Shown here in pieces: positions 1 to 7,599 of a DNA stretch of 64,000 nt. Location: assembly GCA_017410365.1 (NCBI GenBank), contig JAFQQY010000032.1, positions 45,719 to 109,718 on the forward strand, written 5' to 3'. Position 1 is the stretch's first letter. Each line of letters opens with the position of its first letter. This DNA is from Prevotella sp. Its GTDB lineage: Bacteria; Bacteroidota; Bacteroidia; Bacteroidales; Bacteroidaceae. The notes beneath the pieces are model-generated. The model was not told the origin of the DNA. It was given only the letters and a program-made list of their open reading frames with translations, and made no database searches. Both the position numbers and the translations under genes were made by a program.

Positions 1-2
1 TG

Positions 3-143
3 CGTATTGCTGCCGAACTGCTAAAGAACGGAGAACTGACCGTTGCAGAAGTAAGTTACAGGGTGGGCATACAGGATGCTTCTTACTTTAACAAGTGCTT
101 TAAAGCCAAATACGGCATAGTGCCTAGCAAGTTTGGCAAGTAA
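3..143 (+). CDS. AraC-family HTH domain, C-terminal fragment (probably of an HTCS regulator)
   Basis: The plus-strand frame starting at base 3 is open from the window edge and ends at TAA 141-143, giving 46 residues. They match the second helix-turn-helix of AraC regulators: an ELLKNGELTVAEVSYRVG recognition region followed by ASYFNKCFKAKYGIVPSKF. The wording is typical of the C-terminus of hybrid two-component sensors that control polysaccharide utilisation loci, so this is probably the end of the regulator for the adjacent pectin locus; a stand-alone AraC protein is the alternative. The gene is partial because it runs off the window. It is convergent with the esterase gene ending at 274. 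Confidence 0.8.
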   Translation, partial: RIAAELLKNGELTVAEVSYRVGIQDASYFNKCFKAKYGIVPSKFGK

Positions 144-172
144 TTTCATGAGTTTTTTCAGCGCATTCAAAA

Positions 173-238
173 ACGGTATACTGCCGATATACCATCGGTA
201 TACACGGCGTATACCAATGGTATATGGCGTGTATACCA
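173..238. repeat. Three tandem 22-bp palindromic units (GGTATAC-n-GTATACC)
   Basis: Units lie at 173-194, 195-216 and 217-238, each exactly 22 bp. Each is an imperfect palindrome with half-sites resembling GGTATAC and GTATACC, and all three end in TATACCA. They sit in the 130-bp gap between two convergent genes, so a role as promoter operator is not obvious. They could be an array of binding sites for a dimeric protein or a multi-hairpin transcription barrier. Seen directly; function unknown. Confidence 0.8.
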
Positions 239-273
239 AATTTGATTGACAACAACAAAATACGAAATGCTGG

Positions 274-1146
274 TTATTTAACCAAATTAAGCTCTATTAG
301 TTTCTTGAACATCTGTCTGCCGAGATTATCTGTTCCTGCCGAATCGAAATGCAGGACATCCTTACCCAATGGCGACTTGCTTAAGTCTATCACATAGACA
401 TTAGGCAATTCTGCAGCAACCTTCAATTGTGCAGCCTCTACCCCACTGCTATACTGACGACTTCCATGTGGCACCGTGCCTAGAATGAAAGGAAGATTCT
501 TGTCTGTCTCGTCGCCAGTCTTAGCATAAATGGCATTACGCATATACAGAATCATTTCCTTGAAATTCTTATAATAATTGTCTGCCTTCTTACGGTCGCT
601 CTCACCCTGATGCCACATTATGGCTTTTACATCATAGCCTTGCGCCAGTTTGCTCAGCGTCGAATCGACGCAATCATAGAAACCTTCTATCAACGACTTA
701 GTAAGCGACTTGCCTGTCAATATATCGCCGCGGTAGGCTTTGTTTGCGTCTATCCATTCAGCATCGGCAAACCATACTGGTTGTTTCTTTGCCGTTGCAG
801 CAGTATCTATGGCCGTACCTCCGTAAGTGCATTTTATTGAATAGAAAGGAGTTTTGCTTTGCTGGTCTATCAAGTAATTGACAACATCACAGAACGCCCA
901 ACGCTGCTTGGGATTGTCAAAGCTGCGCTGCTCAAACTTTCCGTTGCTTGCCGAAGTAACATTCTTATAATTAAGATGCCGGTATCCATCTTTCAGATAG
1001 GTTGGCAACTGAGTATTATATACCCTGCCATCGGCATTTGACTGACCTGCGGTAATATAGACACTAGCTGGCAGTTGGGCAAACAACTGCCCAACTCCAG
1101 CTAGCATCATATACAATAGCATCAATACCTGTTTGTTCATTTTCAT
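274..1146 (-). CDS. SASA/CE6-like secreted acetylesterase
   Basis: A 290-residue protein with an N-terminal signal peptide (about residues 1-24, ending FAQ). It has the SGNH-fold signature of the SASA/DUF303 family: block I ITAGQSNADGR with the nucleophile Ser, MWHQGESD in the middle, and a C-terminal DVLHFDSAG block with the catalytic His. Members remove O-acetyl groups from plant polysaccharides or sialic acids. In this locus acetylated rhamnogalacturonan I is the likely substrate (inference). Two ATGs lie 6 bp apart; the outer one is used here. It starts 34 bp after the PL11 gene stop, so the two are probably co-transcribed, with this gene last. Confidence 0.8.
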   Translation of the reverse strand: MKMNKQVLMLLYMMLAGVGQLFAQLPASVYITAGQSNADGRVYNTQLPTYLKDGYRHLNYKNVTSASNGKFEQRSFDNPKQRWAFCDVVNYLIDQQSKTPFYSIKCTYGGTAIDTAATAKKQPVWFADAEWIDANKAYRGDILTGKSLTKSLIEGFYDCVDSTLSKLAQGYDVKAIMWHQGESDRKKADNYYKNFKEMILYMRNAIYAKTGDETDKNLPFILGTVPHGSRQYSSGVEAAQLKVAAELPNVYVIDLSKSPLGKDVLHFDSAGTDNLGRQMFKKLIELNLVK

Positions 1147-1180
1147 TAAGTATTTAAGGAGATAAAAGGAATATTCCTTA

Positions 1181-4100
1181 TTATCGCTTCATCACCTTTC
1201 TTCCATTAATGAGATATACACCGCTCTGCAATCCCTTGAGTGCTTCGCCATATTTAACATTGCTTCGTATCAACAGACCGTCAACGGTATGAACATCAAC
1301 CTCTACGTCATTGCTTATGATGCCGCTGATGCCAGATGTCTCTGCGCTTACCACTTTCAACACACCTGTTGTCAGGAACTCTGACTCATCCCATGTAATG
1401 TTCTGGCCTGGCGATACGGTCTTAAGGATATATGAACCCGACTGTGTGCCTTCACCGTTGAAGATAGTAATCTGGTCGCCAGCCTTCAAAGTGCGTGCGG
1501 CATCTACTACTATAAGCAGTGTATCGCCGTTATGCTTGATAGAACCTTTTATCTTGTACTTATCGTTTGAAGACGCACCGATCTTGACCTGAATTGTTCC
1601 ACCGGCATTGAGTATCAAGTTGCCATTGGCCTTCAGATTGCCGATATTTCCATTATAACCAGCCGACAACAAACCGCCCTTGTTCACGACAATAGAGTAA
1701 GCACAACCGATACCGGTGAGTTCACCTCCATTGTTTACGGTTATTGAACCGCTTGTTACAGCACCTGGATTTGATGCAAAGGCTTCATTGTAAAGTTGCA
1801 ATGTACCGCCGTTTACATATATTGGCGATGTACTGCCACTGGTTCTCAATGTCAAGACACCGTCGCCAACCTTTTGAATTGACTTTGCCTTGAACAGGCC
1901 AAAGAAAGATGTACTCTTGCCATTATGTCCTATGGTATAGCTGTCCTGACTGTGACCGAGCGTGCAGTCACTAGCGCCAGATGCAGAGGCAAGAGAACCG
2001 ATTGATGTTGTAATAGCTTGCTGACCTGAACCGTTTGACACATAGTGTCCGATAAAACTACCTGCCGTCATCACGACATTGGTCTTCGACATGTTTGTCA
2101 CGTTGCTCTGCAAGCGGAAGTTGGCACCCTGCACATTGAGAGTACCCTCAAAGGCCGCAAAGTTGGCGCCGATGTCATTGCGGACACCATCAGAGATAAT
2201 GGTCAGTTCGCCCTTGCCCTTGAACGAGCCGTTGATGGCTCCGCGAGTTGTTCCCTTAACCAAGCTCTTTGTGCCTTCCTGCACTTCTGTCACATAATTG
2301 AATATAGGACGTGTAGAAGAGTTGTTCATGTTTATCAGATGAACCTCACCGCCTGCCAAGGTCATGTTTCCGCCGGTCTTACAGAATGTTGCGTTCCATG
2401 CTCCCTGTGCAATAATACCTTTCTTCACTATGATACCTGCAAATGGGTTGTTGCCTCCGTAAGTGAAGTTCAGCTGACCGAGACCGTCCTTAATCAGATA
2501 ACCACTACCCTTCACAATTCCCTTGAGAGAGAGCGAACCGCCTTGCTTGAACACATTGATTGTTGATGTATCTGTAAGGGTTATGATGCGGTCGGTTGCC
2601 ATATTGGTAGCATTTATCTTCAGCGTACCGCCATTCATCAGCAGATAACCTTCTGTTGCCGGGGCTGCACCAAGAGCGCTCGCCTTTCCGCCGTCAGCCA
2701 TGTTATTGACAGTAAGCGTTCCCTCGTTGATGATGGTCTTGCCTGTATAGTCTGAGTTCTGGAGGTTCATTACGACCTCACCCTTTCCGTTCTTTGTCAA
2801 ATCGCCTGTTCCGCTGATACCGCCGTTACCGTTGAAGTTGTATGTACCTTCATCGAAGTCAAACAGAACTCCATTTGTCACAACCTGCTCGTCAACTGTT
2901 ACATTGCGGTTGCCTGACTTATCGTTGAACACCACGGCATCGTTGGTTACAAATGTCGTTGCACTGCCGCCGTAAGAGAAGTTGTTGGTCTTATAGTCCC
3001 AAACGTTTGTCTCGTCGCCGGTCCATTGCACGCCTTGAGCAGGTGCTCGTGAAGCGCTTACAGCGAGAACTATCTGCTTATCGGTTACCTTAATTTCATA
3101 ATTTACGCCAACCAGTCCGAGTGTCAATATCTTTGAAGCATCGGCTGTCAACGTTCCGGTACATTCTGCCAGCACATAGTTGCCTTCGGCTATGTCTGTC
3201 TGATTAACGGTAAAGGTATTCTCGCCTGTGAGTGTCAGATTGCCGTTGACAAGCAACTTTCCGCTCTTGCCGTCAGCTGCATTAACCTCTACATAGACAT
3301 TGCCTGGGAGAGTAAGGTCTTTGTTGAAAGTCATCACGCCGTCTGTTCCAACAGGCATCAGTCGGCATCCTTCATAGTTGAGAGCACCTTCAAAGTCAAT
3401 TCCGCCATTAAGCACGGCATTACCCGAAAGCGTTCCCTTGGCACGCAGAGAAACAGGACCGGCAATCTTACCGTTCACGCAAAGCGTTCCTTCGCTGACA
3501 ACAGTCTTGCCTGTATAGTCAAGGTTGTTGTTGAATGTTGCCGTTCCAATCATCGACTTCCATAGTTCCATCTCGCCTGCCAGTGTTCCGCTGCCGCCGA
3601 ACGTATAGTCATGCTCGCGTGGCACCATCATATAGACAGCCTTTGGTTTCAGAGTTCCGTCGATGCTGATTTGCTGTGCATTGCTTCCGCTCAGGTCGAA
3701 AACAACGGTCTTGCCGTCGGCATAGTTCTGCGCTGTGGTTTGGTCGAATGATGTAAAGCCGGTACCCGATGCGCTCCATGAGGTTCCGTTTGCCCAACGC
3801 AAGTCCGTAACCATAGTCGGAGGCAGTGGCGGATAAGGCATGTCGCCACCAAGATAGAAGCTGGTGTTCGGTGCCTGATAATAGCCACGACCGGTACAGT
3901 CGAGACGGTAATGTGGGTCTTCTTGGAGTGTATAGAAACTGTAGTTTGTTTCAATATTTGTAGAATAGCCAACCAATCCGGTACTTGTTTCTGCATTCTG
4001 CTTTGCAAGGATAACCTCCTCGCGCCAGTCTCCGGTTATATCGCCCATAAATGCCGGACGGTTAGCCCAACCAGTGTGTGTTGCCCAATTGCTCTCCTTA

Positions 4101-5731
4101 GAGAACTGTGCATGACGTGTGCCGTCATATTTCACAATCATAGCATTGCTGCCATAACCGCTACCGCCTGGTGAACCTATCATCTCGCGCTGCAAGTCGC
4201 CATCCCACCATGATGCTTCATGTGGATATGAGGTAGAGCCGCTCTTGATGAGATTTCCTTTACAGTCGTAAAGTCCTTCAAGCAGCGAGAATATCTCATA
4301 ACCCTTGCGACTAGCGTCAACGTCGATACAACGGCCACGGCCTACGTCATAGACAGAAGGCAAATACCATTCCTTGATATGCTCACCTGTGCGAGCATCG
4401 TAGAGCACCTGACCCATCAAAGATGACTGTTGTATGGCAAAGACTTCCATTCCCGGACGGTCTGGGTCTATATCGCTAACGTCAAAGCGGTCGCCATGAC
4501 CGATACCAGCCGAATAGACAAGATTCTTAACTGGGTTCCAGCCGAAACCTCCTTCAAGCAGTTCGTCAATACCGTCGCCATCAGTATCGGCAACACGCAC
4601 CTGATGGAACTCTGCGCAATGAGGTGTTCCATAACTTCTCGCCCATGTCTTGTCATGATGCCAGTTGGCAGCCTTACCACTTGTCCAGTCGTAAGTCCAT
4701 GACAGCATGTAATAATGATGACCATCGCTGTTTCTGCGGTTGTAGCATTCTACAGCCAATGAAGGGTGAACACCATCGAAATAGCAGATAGCAAACTTAG
4801 CACCGAGGAAAGCATACTCTGTACCGTTGTTGTCGTTGTAATAGTCGCCACGGTTGTTACGGCTATACTGGTCGGTACGGTCTTTTATCTCATTATATTT
4901 AAGTTCGTTGCAGTCAATCTCCTCACCTGTCTTACCATCTATTACGGAAATATAGAACGGAGGATTCTTGCTCGACGGACGATAGTCCACAATGCCATCG
5001 CCATCTGTATCGGCCTTACTGCTGCCATTGGCATACTTGCCCCATGTATTGTTTGCCTTATCCCAGAAGCGGCTGCCGTCTGAAGTCTTCATTATCACCT
5101 CGCACTTGCCGTCGCAGTTGATATCGTATGCCAGAACTGCATCGTTCTGACCGGCACAGATATCAACATTTGGTCCTGCATCAACAGTCCAAAGGCATGT
5201 TCCGTCGAGGGTGTAAGCCTGAAGTTTATGCGATGTGTTTGCAAAATCGTTAGAAAGGCGGTCAACAAGTATTGCGTCAAACTCACCGTTGCCATCCAAA
5301 TCCATCGGCCATGCATACTTGCACTTATAGTCGTTCGGATTAAGGACTGTTGTCTCGAAATTGAAATCGAAATAAACGTTGTTGTATGCTTGAGACTTAT
5401 AGAGGAACGGAGCACTCTTATCTCCTTCCACCCCATTGGCAACAACACTCACCGCAAGTTCTGTATTATTGGTTATGCTTGTACTGTAGTTTGTTTTAGT
5501 AATTGGTTCTGCGTTTACTTTAGTGTAATCGGCAGAGCCTTTGCCACGCTTGTAGAGATTGTAGGTACAGTTCTCCGGTTCCTGTGCCAGTTTGCGCCAT
5601 GTAACAAGAACCTTACCGTCACGGTTGACAGCCACAACTGATCTGCCAAGCGGTTGCTGGATTCGCTGCGCCAACATGCATGAAGGCAGCAAAGCCATCA
5701 AAAGCAAAATAATAGTAATTCTTTTCATCAT
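1181..5731 (-). CDS. Rhamnogalacturonan lyase (PL11) fused to autotransporter-type repeats
   Basis: A 1516-residue secreted protein. After a signal peptide (about 1-21; LLPSC could also be a weak lipobox) comes a PL11-type eight-bladed propeller to about residue 635. It carries several Asp-rich calcium loops (DLDGNGEFD, DINCDGKCE, DTDGDGIDE, DITGDWREE) as in rhamnogalacturonan lyases, which cleave the RG-I backbone by beta-elimination. Residues about 700-1350 are glycine- and threonine-rich strands resembling autotransporter-associated beta-strand repeats (for example GKTVVSEGTL, GKTIINEGTL, YVNGGTLQL). The end (SGISGI... GLQSGVYLINGRKV) resembles a sorting tail. Ordinary PL11 enzymes are roughly 600 residues, so the second half is extra. 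Exo or endo mode cannot be decided by eye. Confidence 0.85.
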   Translation of the reverse strand: MMKRITIILLLMALLPSCMLAQRIQQPLGRSVVAVNRDGKVLVTWRKLAQEPENCTYNLYKRGKGSADYTKVNAEPITKTNYSTSITNNTELAVSVVANGVEGDKSAPFLYKSQAYNNVYFDFNFETTVLNPNDYKCKYAWPMDLDGNGEFDAILVDRLSNDFANTSHKLQAYTLDGTCLWTVDAGPNVDICAGQNDAVLAYDINCDGKCEVIMKTSDGSRFWDKANNTWGKYANGSSKADTDGDGIVDYRPSSKNPPFYISVIDGKTGEEIDCNELKYNEIKDRTDQYSRNNRGDYYNDNNGTEYAFLGAKFAICYFDGVHPSLAVECYNRRNSDGHHYYMLSWTYDWTSGKAANWHHDKTWARSYGTPHCAEFHQVRVADTDGDGIDELLEGGFGWNPVKNLVYSAGIGHGDRFDVSDIDPDRPGMEVFAIQQSSLMGQVLYDARTGEHIKEWYLPSVYDVGRGRCIDVDASRKGYEIFSLLEGLYDCKGNLIKSGSTSYPHEASWWDGDLQREMIGSPGGSGYGSNAMIVKYDGTRHAQFSKESNWATHTGWANRPAFMGDITGDWREEVILAKQNAETSTGLVGYSTNIETNYSFYTLQEDPHYRLDCTGRGYYQAPNTSFYLGGDMPYPPLPPTMVTDLRWANGTSWSASGTGFTSFDQTTAQNYADGKTVVFDLSGSNAQQISIDGTLKPKAVYMMVPREHDYTFGGSGTLAGEMELWKSMIGTATFNNNLDYTGKTVVSEGTLCVNGKIAGPVSLRAKGTLSGNAVLNGGIDFEGALNYEGCRLMPVGTDGVMTFNKDLTLPGNVYVEVNAADGKSGKLLVNGNLTLTGENTFTVNQTDIAEGNYVLAECTGTLTADASKILTLGLVGVNYEIKVTDKQIVLAVSASRAPAQGVQWTGDETNVWDYKTNNFSYGGSATTFVTNDAVVFNDKSGNRNVTVDEQVVTNGVLFDFDEGTYNFNGNGGISGTGDLTKNGKGEVVMNLQNSDYTGKTIINEGTLTVNNMADGGKASALGAAPATEGYLLMNGGTLKINATNMATDRIITLTDTSTINVFKQGGSLSLKGIVKGSGYLIKDGLGQLNFTYGGNNPFAGIIVKKGIIAQGAWNATFCKTGGNMTLAGGEVHLINMNNSSTRPIFNYVTEVQEGTKSLVKGTTRGAINGSFKGKGELTIISDGVRNDIGANFAAFEGTLNVQGANFRLQSNVTNMSKTNVVMTAGSFIGHYVSNGSGQQAITTSIGSLASASGASDCTLGHSQDSYTIGHNGKSTSFFGLFKAKSIQKVGDGVLTLRTSGSTSPIYVNGGTLQLYNEAFASNPGAVTSGSITVNNGGELTGIGCAYSIVVNKGGLLSAGYNGNIGNLKANGNLILNAGGTIQVKIGASSNDKYKIKGSIKHNGDTLLIVVDAARTLKAGDQITIFNGEGTQSGSYILKTVSPGQNITWDESEFLTTGVLKVVSAETSGISGIISNDVEVDVHTVDGLLIRSNVKYGEALKGLQSGVYLINGRKVMKR

Positions 5732-5770
5732 ATTAATAGTTTTCAGTTTTTTTGTTAATAAAGGCAGTCT

Positions 5771-5890
5771 TAGGCTGCATAGGTTTTATTAGGTTTTCCC
5801 TAGGATATCCTAGGCTTTCCTAGGAATTCCTAGATTTTCATAAGCCTTCCTAGGCTTTCCTAGGTACTCCTAGGTCTTCCTATCCTAATC
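5771..5890. repeat. 10-bp periodic TAGGNNTTCC array upstream of the PL11 gene
   Basis: From 5771 to about 5885 almost every 10-bp block begins TAGG and ends TTCC or a near variant (TAGGCTTTCC at 5811 and 5851, TAGGAATTCC at 5821, TAGGTACTCC at 5861, TAGGTCTTCC at 5871). The period is close to one DNA helical turn, so repeated CCTAGG cores face the same side of the helix. It lies between a promoter-like box at 5898-5905 and the PL11 start codon, and would be in the 5' leader if that box is used. Confidence 0.85.
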
Positions 5891-5897
5891 CCAACCG

Positions 5898-5905
5898 CAA
5901 AATTA
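5898..5905 (-). promoter_or_regulatory. Candidate -7 box (TAATTTTG) for the 1181-5731 gene
   Basis: On the minus strand the bases read TAATTTTG, matching the Bacteroidota consensus TAnnTTTG. It lies just past the terminator of the upstream esterase gene and 166 bp before the PL11 start codon. No convincing -33 TTTG is present. The resulting leader would contain the 10-bp repeat array. Confidence 0.4.
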
Positions 5906-5911
5906 CAAAAA

Positions 5912-5956
5912 AAGAAAACACCGAATAACAACATTTGTTCATTATTCGGTGTTTTT
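5912..5956 (-). terminator. Rho-independent terminator of the double esterase gene
   Basis: Inverted repeat ACACCGAATAA / TTATTCGGTGT (about 5918-5928 and 5942-5952) with a 13-base loop. On the minus strand it is followed by TTTTCTTTTTTT. It begins about 10 bp after the stop of the gene at 5966-7375. Confidence 0.85.
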
Positions 5957-5965
5957 GTACAGATT

Positions 5966-7375
5966 TTACTGTTTTCTTATTGCTTTTGCTATTGTTTCTG
6001 CCATTTTCTTTGCACCCTTGGCATTAGGATGGATGCCGTCTTTAAGCATTTCTTCACCGTTAGGGTCGATAAGCGGATTGAGGTCTATAATCTCTAATTT
6101 GTTCTTCTTTGCCACCTTTTTTATCATTGGAATGACATCGGCAGTGATGATAGAGTCGCGTATCTGTCCCTGCTTGTCATTTGTCTGATGGTTAGCCTGA
6201 AGTGGATTGCAAAGATAAATCACAGGATTGGTTGGTAAAGCTTTCAGTTCGTCTATCATCTGCTGCATATCCTTAGTGTATTCTTTGCTGTGTTTGTCCC
6301 AGTTTATTGGTTTGCTGTCGTTGGTGCCAAGCTTTATAACAACGATGTTGGGGTTGAAAGACTTAGCCTCTGCCCAAGCCTTCTCTTTCATATATGGACG
6401 ATTGCCTTTGTTCAGCATTGTACGACCACTCACTCCGAAGTTCTTTACGCAATAGCCGTCGCCAAGCATTCTCTGCATCTGTGCCGGATAACTGTTCACG
6501 TCAACCATATCAATGCCGTGACCATCGGTAATGCTGTTGCCTACACAAGCCACACGTACAGCTTCCTTCATTGGCAGTTTCAAGGATTTTATCCAGTTGC
6601 TCAACTCTTCTGTCATCTGCTTGTGGTTTGCAAACGAACTGCGGAAACCAAAGCCATGACCACCAGCAGGATAGATATGCATTGCTGCTGGCACACCAGC
6701 CTTGCGCAAAGCGAGATAATAAGGAATGCAGTTTGTAGCTGGCGGTACGGCCCTATCGTCACCGGCAGTAAAAATTATTGCTGGTGGCGTCTGATGACGG
6801 CGCACTGCATTCATGTTAGAGAACTGCTTTACCAGCTTCTCGTCTCTGCGGTCTTCACCCAAGAAATTTACGCATGAACCTTTATGAGTCTGCTTCTCAT
6901 CCATTGATATTACAGGATAGAAAAGTATCTGGAAGTCAGGACGAGCATCTATTGGCGAGTGGTTGGCAGTGGTAGAAGCCAGATGACCGCCTGCAGAGAA
7001 TCCCATGATGCCGACAGCATAAGGACTGACATTCCATGCCTGAGCGCTATCACGCACTGTGCGGATGGCATTCTGTGCATCGCTCATCGGAATTGTGCGG
7101 TCGCCTTTTGGCATGCGATATTTCAATACGCAATATGCTATTCCCTGGCTATTGAAATATTCAACCCAGTCTGTACCCTCGTTCTGCATAGAAAGATGAG
7201 AGTAGCCACCTCCTGGGCATCCCACTACTGTCTTGCCATTAGGATTCTGTGGCAGGAACACTTGCATGTTAGATTCTCCGTCGGGAGTGATGTTTACGGT
7301 TAGTTTCCTTGCTGTCTGTGATGATACCACAATAGCACATAGCAAAAGAGCAATGCTCAAAAAAGTCTTTTTCAT
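5966..7375 (-). CDS. Two-domain esterase: alpha/beta hydrolase plus SGNH/GDSL hydrolase
   Basis: A 469-residue secreted protein with a signal peptide about 1-20. Residues about 25-265 are an alpha/beta hydrolase of the BD-FAE/acetyl-xylan-esterase-like type: oxyanion motif CPGGGYSH, nucleophile Ser127 in GFSAGGH, Asp near 206 in AGDDRAVPP and His240 in YPAGGHGF. Residues about 272-469 are an SGNH hydrolase: Ser281 in GNSITDGHG, Gly317 in FGVSGR, Asn352 in LGTNDS and Asp446/His449 in DGIHPNAKG. Both triads look intact, so it may remove two kinds of ester from pectin (inference). It is monocistronic between its own promoter and terminator. Confidence 0.85.
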   Translation of the reverse strand: MKKTFLSIALLLCAIVVSSQTARKLTVNITPDGESNMQVFLPQNPNGKTVVGCPGGGYSHLSMQNEGTDWVEYFNSQGIAYCVLKYRMPKGDRTIPMSDAQNAIRTVRDSAQAWNVSPYAVGIMGFSAGGHLASTTANHSPIDARPDFQILFYPVISMDEKQTHKGSCVNFLGEDRRDEKLVKQFSNMNAVRRHQTPPAIIFTAGDDRAVPPATNCIPYYLALRKAGVPAAMHIYPAGGHGFGFRSSFANHKQMTEELSNWIKSLKLPMKEAVRVACVGNSITDGHGIDMVDVNSYPAQMQRMLGDGYCVKNFGVSGRTMLNKGNRPYMKEKAWAEAKSFNPNIVVIKLGTNDSKPINWDKHSKEYTKDMQQMIDELKALPTNPVIYLCNPLQANHQTNDKQGQIRDSIITADVIPMIKKVAKKNKLEIIDLNPLIDPNGEEMLKDGIHPNAKGAKKMAETIAKAIRKQ

Positions 7376-7412
7376 ATTTAGCTTGTTTTTAGTTGCTTAT
7401 CATTTAATATTG

Positions 7413-7420
7413 CAAAGATA
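7413..7420 (-). promoter_or_regulatory. -7 promoter box (TATCTTTG) of the double esterase gene
   Basis: The minus strand reads TATCTTTG, an exact TAnnTTTG match, 37 bp before the start codon at 7375. No clear -33 element is visible at the usual spacing. Confidence 0.55.
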
Positions 7421-7460
7421 AACAAAAAAGATAAAAGTGCGGAATAAAACAAAATAAAAA

Positions 7461-7528
7461 CAACGAATTAAACGAATTAAACTAATTATCGATATTACAA
7501 GAATTAGTTAAATTCGTTTAATTCGTTG
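7461..7528. terminator. Long AT-rich hairpin after the SusCD operon
   Basis: Arms 7461-7487 and 7502-7528 are complementary over 27 bp with a single mismatch and a 14-base loop. They consist of CAACGAATTAAACGAATT-type sequence. The hairpin lies 70 bp past the last SusD gene of the long operon and upstream of the esterase promoter, so it may end transcription. The same wording recurs as the inner stem of the repeat family at 24.8-31.2 kb. Confidence 0.65.
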
Positions 7529-7599
7529 TCTTATTATCATCACCACTCCAATCCTTTCTTACTTAAAAGAATCATGAGGATGATTGTTGAATTTAGGCT

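Noticed and set aside
5771-5890. 10-bp and 22-bp arrays (also 173-238) considered as CRISPR
   Set aside because: Units are contiguous with no unique spacers and no cas genes in the window.
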